Assembly (NCBI GenBank): GCA_964615565.1
Contig: CAZTPC010000015.1
Location: 1-25,990 of the forward strand
Origin: CAZTPC01 sp964615565
GTDB taxonomy: Bacteria > Patescibacteriota > Saccharimonadia > Saccharimonadales > AWTP1-31
Reading direction: 5' to 3'
Length of the DNA: 25,990 nt
Numbering within the stretch: the stretch's first letter is position 1; each line of letters opens with the position of its first letter. Below are positions 15,614 through 22,376 of this stretch, piece by piece. A model generated the notes under the pieces. It did not search any database. It was not told the origin of the DNA and worked only from the letters and a program-made list of their open reading frames with translations. The position numbers and the translations under genes are program-made.

Positions 15614-16666
15614 CTAATTTTGCCTTTTGAGGATTACTTCTACGATGTCATACATCGCGTTCTTGGCATCGTCGGTCATTTGAAGCTGCGCAATTGCTTC
15701 CTTTGCTTCGGAGGCAAGTTGTGCGGCTTCTTTTGCGATTGCTTCTTTTGCACCAGTTGAAATCATTAGGGATCGGATGTAGGAAATATCCTTGTTCGAT
15801 AAGTTGGTAGAGATTGAGTAGTAATCGGTTAGTTTTTTACGATCCGATGTAGAAGCTCGAGTAAAAGTCTCTTGCAGTAGCAAGGTGTGTTTACGTTCAC
15901 GAATGTCGCCGTCACTTGATTTACCGGTTTGCTTTTCATCTCCAAATACACCGAGTAGGTCGTCAATTAACTGAAATGCAACGCCAATCTTGTCACCCAG
16001 AAAATGGATTTGTTCTAGCTGGTCGGCATCTGCACCAGCCAAAAAAGCGCCGCTTTGAAGAGGTGAGATGAATGAATAGCTGGACGTTTTGTACTGTGCG
16101 ATGAGTCGAGGGTTAGTTTGCGAGATACTTCTGAGTGCTGTTTCAGTATCGAGCAGTTCGCCGCCGCCGACTTTAAAAATCGCCGTGTTGAGATACTGAA
16201 GAATCTGTATCTTTTGATCGGCAGACAGGGAAGACCTCAGAATAATATTTTGAGAGGCGGTGATTAGCAGGTCTCCGGCCAATAATGCAGCAGACAGCGC
16301 GTAGTGATCTACTGATTCATCCGTTAGAGTAGAGTATATTTGCTGGTACATGCCCGTGATGTTCGGTTTGCCGTGCCGTATAACGTCGCGGTCGATTATG
16401 TCGTCATGTACAAGCAGCGCAGCATGCAGGAGCTCCCATGCACAAGCAACATGTGTTGCTGTAGTAATATCGTCGCCACCGTATCCTTGATACGCTAAGA
16501 CTGTTAAGTATGGTCGGATTCGCTTCCCGCCGCCCGCGACATATTCACGAATAGTGGTATGAAGTTCCGCGTAGTCTTTATCGATTGCCTGAGCTGCAAG
16601 CAATTCTTTACTTAAGAAATCATCCAGAACCTTATCGCATAACACTATAACTTCATCTTTTGACAA
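15614..16666 (-). CDS. crtE: Polyprenyl diphosphate synthase, probable GGPP synthase
   Basis: Chain-length-determining isoprenyl diphosphate synthase, expected to make C20 GGPP from DMAPP and IPP. At 350 aa it has GGGKRIRP (45-52), the first Asp-rich motif DDIID (88-92) and the second region FQLIDDLLGVFGD (231-243). The start is TTG at 16666; no in-frame ATG is available near the N-terminus and the ribosome site is weak. It is first in the carotenoid operon and abuts crtB. The product length is inferred from the operon, not from the sequence. The enzyme could also serve other needs such as undecaprenyl or quinone precursors. Confidence 0.9.
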   Translation of the reverse strand: MSKDEVIVLCDKVLDDFLSKELLAAQAIDKDYAELHTTIREYVAGGGKRIRPYLTVLAYQGYGGDDITTATHVACAWELLHAALLVHDDIIDRDVIRHGKPNITGMYQQIYSTLTDESVDHYALSAALLAGDLLITASQNIILRSSLSADQKIQILQYLNTAIFKVGGGELLDTETALRSISQTNPRLIAQYKTSSYSFISPLQSGAFLAGADADQLEQIHFLGDKIGVAFQLIDDLLGVFGDEKQTGKSSDGDIRERKHTLLLQETFTRASTSDRKKLTDYYSISTNLSNKDISYIRSLMISTGAKEAIAKEAAQLASEAKEAIAQLQMTDDAKNAMYDIVEVILKRQN

Positions 16667-16732
16667 GATCTTTTGATGTGTGATTATTGGTATAACTATA
16701 CCTGTACCATATTTAAACTGCTACATGTTCTG
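16667..16732 (-). promoter_or_regulatory. Probable crt operon promoter region with a 14-bp palindrome
   Basis: The 66-nt gap between the kinase and crtE holds the palindrome GGTATA-AC-TATACC (16689-16702). On the minus strand TTTAAA, 17 bp and TATACC can be read as a weak promoter, with the palindrome covering the -10 area. The operon could also be read from the kinase promoter. Operator function is inferred only from the symmetry and position. Confidence 0.4.
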
Positions 16733-17383
16733 CTATCTAAGTGAGTCTAGTCTCGCCTTGATAGCAGCGATTACTGTATCGTGATCGAACATATTGTCAT
16801 CGTGCAAGGTGATGTCCGGTGTATATAACGAAAGGAATTTCTGCAGGTGTTCCAAGTGTTCGTCGAGCATCTCTATTTGACGTTCAACAGTAATAACTGG
16901 CGTATCGCCACGCTTGCGCATAATCTCGATGTATTTCTCTCTCGATACATCGAATGCGATGATGAATACTGCGTAGCCACGCTCAGTAAAGACTGGCAGT
17001 ATCCGTTCTGGGTACCAGCTACTCACTGCATCGCGCACAACAAGCCCATTTTTTGTAATCTGATCTAGGCGTTCATAGACGCTCATGTGGTATCCCCAAA
17101 TGTAGTGATTTCGATCAACTCTCTCGAGGCCAGGATATTGTTTGATTACCATCTCTCTAACGATGTCGTTACGGAGCACTAGGCCATGTAGCTCTTTGCT
17201 GATTTTTTCGGAGATAGTCGACTTTCCAGCGGCGTTTGCTCCTGCAAAAATAACTAGCAGCTTAGGGTTTGTGGCCGATAAGTTTTTGAGCTTCTTAAGA
17301 TAATGTTCGTCCAGATAGGCCTTTAGATCATCTGGTACAAAGTTAACCTCGTCCTTCTCGTAGTACTTAACTGCTTCATCCAT
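16733..17383 (-). CDS. P-loop kinase/ATPase of the zeta-toxin/AAA_33 type
   Basis: Probable nucleotide-dependent phosphotransferase of unknown substrate. The Walker A loop is GANAAGKST (48-56), and a lid-like region EIMRKRGDTPVITVERQIEM lies near the C-terminus. The start is placed at 17383 (MDEAVKYYEK) because TATAAT ends exactly 7 nt upstream of that ATG. The longer frame from 17431 would contain the promoter. The resulting protein is 216 aa. It is divergent from glyA across a 55-nt gap and lies just upstream of the carotenoid operon on the same strand. It resembles single-domain ATP/GTP kinases such as zeta toxin or chloramphenicol phosphotransferase; no antitoxin gene is adjacent. Confidence 0.85.
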   Translation of the reverse strand: MDEAVKYYEKDEVNFVPDDLKAYLDEHYLKKLKNLSATNPKLLVIFAGANAAGKSTISEKISKELHGLVLRNDIVREMVIKQYPGLERVDRNHYIWGYHMSVYERLDQITKNGLVVRDAVSSWYPERILPVFTERGYAVFIIAFDVSREKYIEIMRKRGDTPVITVERQIEMLDEHLEHLQKFLSLYTPDITLHDDNMFDHDTVIAAIKARLDSLR

Positions 17384-17438
17384 AATTTGGATTATATCAG
17401 CTGTACAGGGCTTGTAGTGGCCTGCTACCATAGGACTG
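17384..17438. promoter_or_regulatory. Divergent leaderless promoters of the P-loop kinase and glyA
   Basis: Minus strand: TGaTATAAT (hexamer 17391-17396) ends 7 nt before the kinase ATG. Plus strand: TGcTACCAT (hexamer 17426-17431) ends 7 nt before the glyA ATG, with only AGGA close to the start. Both are extended -10 boxes placed for leaderless transcripts. Confidence 0.6.
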
Positions 17439-18722
17439 ATGAATGATGAAGAAATTGCAGCGTTAATCGCAGCCGAAGAACAGAGACAGCGGGAAGGCTT
17501 AGAACTAATCCCGAGTGAGAACTATGTAAGCAGAGACGTGCTTACGGCTATGGGTAGCGTGTTCACTAACAAATATTCCGAGGGATACCCTGGAAAACGC
17601 TATTATGGTGGCCAACTCAATACCGACAAACTCGAGATTATCGCAATAGATCGAGCAAAGAAGCTCTTTGGTTCGGATCACGCAAATGTCCAGCCACATT
17701 CCGGCGCGCCAGCAAACATCGCCGTATATCAGGCATGGCTACAGCCTGGAGACACGGTGTTGGCTATGAAACTAGACCACGGTGGGCATCTTACGCATGG
17801 TCATCCTGTCACAAGCAGCGCAAAATTATATAACTTTGTCAGATATGGTATCAAAGACGTAGAAACAGGTGAGATCGACTATGACGCCATGCGTGCCGTC
17901 GCCCTAAAAGAGAGGCCAAAAATTCTCCTCGCAGGCTTTAGCGGTTACCCAAGAAATCTCGATTACAAGAAGTTTGCCGATATTGCTGCAGAATCTGGCA
18001 GTATGCTAATGGCCGACATGGCACATATCGCCGGGCTGATTGCTGGTGGCGTACTGCCAAATCCACTAGATGCTGGTTTCCATGTTATGACCACTACTAC
18101 ACACAAGACGCTCCGTGGCCCTCGAGGTGGAATGATCCTCTCAAATGGTACTGTCGGCAATCCGCTTCGGGCACCAGAACACACTATCGAAAACCTTCCA
18201 ACGCTTATCGACCGCGAAATCTTTCCTGGTTTCCAAGGTGGGCCACACATGCACACCATCGCAGCAAAGGCGATTGCACTTCGCGAGGCATCACAACCGG
18301 AATTCAAGCTATATGCCCAAGCTATTTTGGATAATGCTCAGGCGTTAGCAGATGCATTAATCTCTCGAGGATTTAAGCTTGTTACCAATGGTACCGACAA
18401 CCATATGATTATGATCGATGTACCTACCAGTATTAAGGGTCTTGATGGTCGTCAGGCGCAAGACATTCTGGACGAAGTTGGGCTCAATGCTAACTGCAAT
18501 TCAATCCCAGATGATACATTGCCACCATTCCGCCCAAGTGGACTACGACTTGGCACGCCAGCGATCACAACTAGGGGACTCAAGCCGGATGATATGGATC
18601 TTGTTGCTGCCTGGATAAAAGATGCACTCAAGCATCACAAAGACTCAAAGAAGCTGGACATGATCGCTGCCGAAGTACGCGACTTTGCGCTCAAGTTCCC
18701 GCTCCCTAGCGACGAGAGCTAG
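17439..18722 (+). CDS. glyA: Serine hydroxymethyltransferase
   Basis: PLP enzyme that interconverts serine and glycine and loads tetrahydrofolate with a one-carbon unit. The 427-aa protein has the family N-terminus (IPSENYVSRDVL), SEGYPGKRYYGG, and the PLP-lysine segment TTTTHKTLRGPRGG with K223. The C-terminal Arg for the substrate carboxylate falls in FRPSGLRLGTPAITTRG. Length is normal. Its 3' end overlaps the convergent gene by 17 nt. Confidence 0.98.
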   Translation: MNDEEIAALIAAEEQRQREGLELIPSENYVSRDVLTAMGSVFTNKYSEGYPGKRYYGGQLNTDKLEIIAIDRAKKLFGSDHANVQPHSGAPANIAVYQAWLQPGDTVLAMKLDHGGHLTHGHPVTSSAKLYNFVRYGIKDVETGEIDYDAMRAVALKERPKILLAGFSGYPRNLDYKKFADIAAESGSMLMADMAHIAGLIAGGVLPNPLDAGFHVMTTTTHKTLRGPRGGMILSNGTVGNPLRAPEHTIENLPTLIDREIFPGFQGGPHMHTIAAKAIALREASQPEFKLYAQAILDNAQALADALISRGFKLVTNGTDNHMIMIDVPTSIKGLDGRQAQDILDEVGLNANCNSIPDDTLPPFRPSGLRLGTPAITTRGLKPDDMDLVAAWIKDALKHHKDSKKLDMIAAEVRDFALKFPLPSDES

Positions 18723-19407
18723 TTCTCTCGGATAACGTATTACCTAGATAAACTGCCAGAGTCATAGCTGCAATATTAGCTGCAACCTTGAGTGTTTGTT
18801 TTGCTAATCGCTTGCGGCGCGATTCTGGCTGGGTAGGATCTTTACTGGGGAGCTCATCTACTGGGTAGAAGTTTTCGCCTTCATCATCTCTTGCAGCTTC
18901 CTCTGTTTCATCATCGGCCTGTGCCAGCGCAATAAGTTCAAAGTTATGAACATCGTCTGTTAGTGATTCCATGAAGTTGGCCAAGATCGCGTCAGCCGGT
19001 TCGCAGTCTTCGTCGTCTGACTCAATTAGTATCCTAACAATTTCGTCGGTGTCTGCGATAGTTGGGTAAAATACAGTGGTATTACCTGAGATTTGGGCGA
19101 GTGCAGTATTGATTGCACGGTCCTCGTACAAGTATTGAGCCGCTATAATTTCCAACCTAGTGAGTGCGGTTTCGACGCTGCTCTCGTGGCCAGTCATGTA
19201 TGCTACATATTGTCGGACATGATCAAGCCATTCATTACAACAACTATCGTATTTTTCATGTTGATCGGGGTCAGGACTCGCGAATAAGATTGCTGCTTGA
19301 GTTATGAATGCATCACGTGTTTGTTCCAGATCAAGCATAAGTTGTAGATCTTCCATTACAACCCCTGGGCCTCGTTCGAAACGAGATTCATCACGCGGTT
19401 CGGTCAT
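18706..19407 (-). CDS. Uncharacterised acidic protein (233 aa) with C-terminal hydrophobic helix
   Basis: No family recognised. The first 150 residues look helical, with two adjacent Cys (YDSCCNEW). A very acidic stretch follows (DDETEEAARDDEGE), then a basic patch (RRKRLAKQ). A single hydrophobic helix near the C-terminus (VAANIAAMTLAVYLGNTL) suggests a tail-anchored inner-membrane protein facing the cytoplasm. It has a near-perfect promoter whose -10 box ends 5 nt before the ATG. Downstream of murB on the same strand but separately promoted; it ends inside the 3' end of glyA. Confidence 0.85.
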   Translation of the reverse strand: MTEPRDESRFERGPGVVMEDLQLMLDLEQTRDAFITQAAILFASPDPDQHEKYDSCCNEWLDHVRQYVAYMTGHESSVETALTRLEIIAAQYLYEDRAINTALAQISGNTTVFYPTIADTDEIVRILIESDDEDCEPADAILANFMESLTDDVHNFELIALAQADDETEEAARDDEGENFYPVDELPSKDPTQPESRRKRLAKQTLKVAANIAAMTLAVYLGNTLSERTSSRR

Positions 19408-19412
19408 GATTA

Positions 19413-19442
19413 AGTTTAGGGACGGGCGATACGAATTGTCAA
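19413..19442 (-). promoter_or_regulatory. Consensus promoter of the acidic 233-aa gene (leaderless)
   Basis: Minus strand: TTGACA (19437-19442), 18-bp spacer, TAAACT (19413-19418). The -10 box ends 5 nt before the ATG, so transcription should begin on the start codon. This is the clearest leaderless promoter in the window because the -35 box is perfect. Confidence 0.75.
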
Positions 19443-19466
19443 ACGTGGAAGTGTACTTGGTATAAC

Positions 19467-20495
19467 TTAAGGGAGTAGCTCGGGTTCTTGCTCTAGGGTA
19501 ATTCCGAACTTGTGTTCAACATCACGTACGATACGGCCCTTAAAGGCGAGTAAGTCAGCGGTCGTTTCGGCCTTCTCATTTACTAGCACTAAGGCCTGGT
19601 GTTCCCATGTAGCCATGCCCGTTTTTAAATCATGAAAGCCTTTGTAGCCGGCGGTTTCTAGTAGCCATCCGGCAGGGACCTTGTACTTGCCATCGTCGGT
19701 CTCCCAAGCTTTCATGGCTGGGTATTTCTTTTTCAGCTCCTTGTATTTGGCTGCCGAAACAATGGGGTTGCCAAAGAACGAACCATTGTTTGCAACTTTG
19801 GCTGGGTCGGGCAAGCGGCTACTTCGAATAGCAATGACAATTTCTCGGATAGATTTAGGGCTAGTGTCTGTGATGTTCATTTGGTCTATGTAACGCTGTA
19901 GTGAGTCATAAAAAGGGGGCTGCAATGTTTCTTTATTTAGACAAAAGGTCAGTGTTGTAATAAAAAAGCGGCCGCGGTCGGTAGTCTTGAATCGACTTGT
20001 TCGGTAGCCAAAATCACATGCATCAGCGGGGATGGTAACAAATTGCCGTAACTCAGCATCATAGGCTTTTACACTAACAAGTGTTTGCGATATGTCCTGT
20101 CCGTATGCGCCAACGTTCTGCACCGGTGTTGCGCCAGTAGTCCCCGGGATTAACGATAAGGCTTCAATTCCGTGCAAATTTTTTGCTACTGTCCGGGCAA
20201 CTGTTTCATCCCAATTTTCACCAGCGCCAACTTCTACATAGTATTCTTCGTCATTTGCTTTCTTGATAGAAAAACCAGTAAGTTTGTTGACCATAACTAG
20301 CCCGTCAAACCCTTTATCCTTCCAGATGATGTTACTGCCACTCCCGATCATGATTACTGGTAACTTACGAGATTTTGCCCAATCGAGAGCATTAGGAATA
20401 TCTGATTCCTGGCTTATATTCACCATATATTTAGCCTTGCCGCCAAGGCGCATTGTGGAGTGTTTAGCTAGCGAGACATCACGAAGCATATGCAT
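19467..20495 (-). CDS. murB: UDP-N-acetylenolpyruvoylglucosamine reductase
   Basis: FAD enzyme that reduces the MurA product to UDP-MurNAc. The start is placed at 20495 (MHMLRDVSLAKHSTMRLGG), giving 342 aa, the usual type I length. An open frame runs 62 codons further up but lies over the divergent HTH gene and its promoter. FAD-binding motifs are RLGGKA, IGSGSNIIW and GTTGATPVQNVGAYG; catalytic residues are R165 (GYRTSRF), S239 (NNGSFFGNP) and Glu near the C-terminus (LEQEPEL). An extended -10 box TGtTACAAT (20503-20511) ends 7 nt before the ATG. Together with murA it shows that the cell makes its own peptidoglycan precursor. Confidence 0.96.
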   Translation of the reverse strand: MHMLRDVSLAKHSTMRLGGKAKYMVNISQESDIPNALDWAKSRKLPVIMIGSGSNIIWKDKGFDGLVMVNKLTGFSIKKANDEEYYVEVGAGENWDETVARTVAKNLHGIEALSLIPGTTGATPVQNVGAYGQDISQTLVSVKAYDAELRQFVTIPADACDFGYRTSRFKTTDRGRFFITTLTFCLNKETLQPPFYDSLQRYIDQMNITDTSPKSIREIVIAIRSSRLPDPAKVANNGSFFGNPIVSAAKYKELKKKYPAMKAWETDDGKYKVPAGWLLETAGYKGFHDLKTGMATWEHQALVLVNEKAETTADLLAFKGRIVRDVEHKFGITLEQEPELLP

Positions 20496-20502
20496 TATCT
20501 CA

Positions 20503-20575
20503 ATTGTAACATCTGTGCAAATTACCACTTTTACGCAAATACTTACTTGATCACCATATTGCGCCAGAGTAAAAT
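20503..20575. promoter_or_regulatory. Divergent leaderless promoters of murB and the HTH-DUF3467 gene
   Basis: Minus strand: TGtTACAAT (hexamer 20503-20508), 7 nt before murB. Plus strand: TTGATC (20547-20552), 17-bp spacer, TAAAAT (20570-20575), 6 nt before the HTH gene. Neither start has a correctly spaced Shine-Dalgarno site. Confidence 0.7.
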
Positions 20576-20581
20576 AGAGGC

Positions 20582-21136
20582 ATGAAGAGACAATCGGAGT
20601 TCCCCTATCAGGCATTGGGCCAAAAATTACGCCAAGCACGAGTTCGACAGAAACGAACCGTAGCCGAGGCATCTGGTGCAATCGAGATCAACGAGACTAT
20701 GCTCAAAGACATTGAGCTTGGCCAGGAACGCCCGGCAGAAGACACGCTACTTGTCTTGATCAGCTACCTCAATATTAAAGAAGAAGAAGCCTCACAGATG
20801 TGGGAGCTCGCTGGCTACAACAAACAAGAGTCAGAGACCAAGGTAGATATTAACCAGACATTGGCCATGATCATGCCTAATGATCTTCGTGTAGTCTACA
20901 CCGATATGGTGCACGTGATGGTGAACGATTTTGGAGTTATCATGAATTTCTTGCAGGGTGCCGGACCGAACAATCAGCCACTTGCTATCGCTCGTATCGG
21001 TATGAGTAAAGAACATGCTCAATCGGTACTTGAGATCCTAAGCAAATCATTGAAACAATCAGATAGCCGCGTAGAAAAGACTAAGTCAAAGCCAACTGCC
21101 AAGCGCCAGGTCAAAAAACCAGACACCAAAGAATAA
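20582..21136 (+). CDS. XRE-family HTH protein with DUF3467-like domain
   Basis: Probable DNA-binding regulator of 184 aa. An N-terminal Cro/C1-type HTH spans about residues 11-70 (LGQKLRQARVRQKRTVAEAS then EINETMLKDIELGQ). A central domain at about 100-160 (LRVVYTDMVHVMVNDFGVIM, then IARIGMSKEHAQSVLEILS) resembles DUF3467, a small bacterial domain of unknown role. The tail is Lys-rich and probably disordered. Targets are unknown; divergent placement next to murB makes that promoter one candidate. Start is set by the promoter and the HTH. Confidence 0.85.
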   Translation: MKRQSEFPYQALGQKLRQARVRQKRTVAEASGAIEINETMLKDIELGQERPAEDTLLVLISYLNIKEEEASQMWELAGYNKQESETKVDINQTLAMIMPNDLRVVYTDMVHVMVNDFGVIMNFLQGAGPNNQPLAIARIGMSKEHAQSVLEILSKSLKQSDSRVEKTKSKPTAKRQVKKPDTKE

Positions 21137-21153
21137 TTACGCACCAAGCGTAA
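21137..21153 (+). terminator. Short inverted repeat after the HTH gene, possible terminator
   Basis: TTACGC-accaa-GCGTAA begins directly after the stop codon. The 6-bp stem has no T-run, so it is a weak terminator at best; it could instead protect the 3' end. Confidence 0.3.
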
Positions 21154-21197
21154 GAGTCCATACGAGCGTCCTCAAGACGAACTTTTCCATGACTCCA

Positions 21198-21226
21198 TTG
21201 TACTCAACGCTGTAATACGCTATAAT
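21198..21226 (+). promoter_or_regulatory. tRNA-Arg promoter
   Basis: TTGTAC (21198-21203), 17-bp spacer, TATAAT (21221-21226). The start of transcription would be about 7-8 nt before the mature tRNA 5' end. Confidence 0.75.
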
Positions 21227-21240
21227 CACCCCTGTTGTAT

Positions 21241-21317
21241 GCACCCGTAGCTCAGTGGATTAGAGCATCTGTCTTCGGAACAGAGGGTCGGCGGTTCGAA
21301 TCCGTCCGGGTGTACCA
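21241..21317 (+). tRNA. tRNA-Arg (anticodon UCG)
   Basis: A full 77-nt cloverleaf. The acceptor stem GCACCCG pairs with CGGGTGT, with a G-U first pair. The D arm is GCTC/GAGC. The anticodon stem TCTGT/ACAGA carries the loop CTTCGGA, giving anticodon TCG, which reads CGA/CGN Arg codons. The T arm is GGCGG-TTCGAAT-CCGTC, and CCA is encoded. It is followed by a hairpin terminator. Confidence 0.96.
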
Positions 21318-21333
21318 ATTCGCAAATAAAACT

Positions 21334-21359
21334 AGAGACGCTTCAACGGCGTCTCTTTT
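21334..21359 (+). terminator. Terminator after tRNA-Arg
   Basis: Inverted repeat AGAGACGC/GCGTCTCT (21334-21341 with 21349-21356) and a 7-nt loop, followed by TTT. An extended -10 box TGcTATACT (21359-21367) for the next gene starts where the terminator ends. Confidence 0.8.
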
Positions 21360-21395
21360 GCTATACTCCAGGTATTAGTTTGAATCGGAGATAGT

Positions 21396-21803
21396 ATGAA
21401 GATGGTAGCTAAGGTCCTTGTCTACAATAATAACAATCAGATACTCGTTCTAAGACGAAGTGTTACCCACCCGCACTTTGCGTTTCATCTTGATCTCCCT
21501 GGTGGAGTAGTAGAAGATGGCGAGTCAGTAGAAGAAGCATCGAGCCGTGAGATTACGGAAGAAACTGGTTTACATGTAGATCCTGTATTACTCAAGGTGG
21601 TGAGCGAAGAGACTATTCCTATTGGTACAAAGCATTTACTGCTGGCAGTAACACTCGATCAGCCCAGCCCGGACATCCAGATTAGTTGGGAACACGACAA
21701 GTATATGTGGATGAGTGAAGCCGACATTGTAGATAGCGACACCCCAGAAGGTATGGATTTATTCTTTGCCTTTGCCTTGGAATATCTGAAGGGTAAGAAA
21801 TAA
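21396..21803 (+). CDS. Nudix hydrolase (135 aa)
   Basis: Hydrolase of a nucleoside diphosphate linked to another group; the substrate cannot be told. The Nudix box is complete: the G-x5-E part GGVVEDGE is followed after seven residues by REITEETGL. The small single-domain layout resembles MutT-like sanitising enzymes. The start has CGGAG upstream, and TATACT (21362-21367) would give a leader of about 22 nt, so it is not leaderless. Two bases separate its stop from the second Nudix gene. Confidence 0.9.
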   Translation: MKMVAKVLVYNNNNQILVLRRSVTHPHFAFHLDLPGGVVEDGESVEEASSREITEETGLHVDPVLLKVVSEETIPIGTKHLLLAVTLDQPSPDIQISWEHDKYMWMSEADIVDSDTPEGMDLFFAFALEYLKGKK

Positions 21804-21805
21804 CA

Positions 21806-22342
21806 ATGCCGCATATTCATACCAATCCAGGGCAACACGACCTTACGGTGACGGCTTTTATTGTTCGAACAGATACGTCTGAGCCGCAAGTCTTGTTGCA
21901 TATGCATAAGAAGCTTAAGGTCTTACTGCCAGTTGGCGGGCATGTAGAGCTTAACGAGACACCTTGGCAGGCAATAGCTCACGAGCTAGAAGAAGAGTCG
22001 GGATACAAACTGGAGCAACTTGATGTACTGCAGCCAAAATCCCGTATACGTTCACTTAAGTCCGTAGACCTGCATCCATATCCGTTGGCTATCAATACGC
22101 ACCCAATCCCAGACAACCATTTTCATACGGACATCGAATACGCGTTTGTTGCCCACGGTGACCCATCCGGCATTATTGGCGAAGGCGAGTCGGCCGATAT
22201 GCGTTGGGTTACCCGTGCCGAGCTAGAAACGCTCGATGGCATGGACGTTGTGATCGATACAAAACAAGCATATCTATTTATTCTCGACGAGGCCCTGAAC
22301 GAATGGGAACATATTCCGGCTAAACTTCAGTTAGATTTATAG
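21806..22342 (+). CDS. Nudix hydrolase (178 aa) with Arg-to-His change in the Nudix box
   Basis: Second Nudix protein in the same operon. The box reads GHVELNE, seven residues, then HELEEESGY, so the usual Arg of REUxEE is His while the metal-binding Glu residues are kept. An insert rich in His and Pro (DLHPYPLAINTHPIPDNHFH) follows the box, as seen in larger Nudix hydrolases with substrate-specific loops. It is probably still a metal-dependent hydrolase; the substrate is unknown. Translation is likely coupled to the first gene. Confidence 0.88.
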   Translation: MPHIHTNPGQHDLTVTAFIVRTDTSEPQVLLHMHKKLKVLLPVGGHVELNETPWQAIAHELEEESGYKLEQLDVLQPKSRIRSLKSVDLHPYPLAINTHPIPDNHFHTDIEYAFVAHGDPSGIIGEGESADMRWVTRAELETLDGMDVVIDTKQAYLFILDEALNEWEHIPAKLQLDL

Positions 22343-22362
22343 CAAGTTCGAACCGTAACCAG

Positions 22363-22368
22363 TATAAT
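22363..22368 (+). promoter_or_regulatory. -10 box of the histidine kinase gene (leaderless)
   Basis: A perfect TATAAT ends 8 nt before the ATG at 22377; no convincing -35 box. AGG in the gap is too close to the start to act as a normal ribosome site. Confidence 0.55.
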
Positions 22369-22376
22369 AATAGGAT

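Noticed and set aside
20496..20681. Upstream extension of murB to a Met at 20681
   Set aside because: The extra 62 codons overlap the divergent HTH gene and both promoters, and MurB homology begins at RDVSLAKHSTMRLGG.
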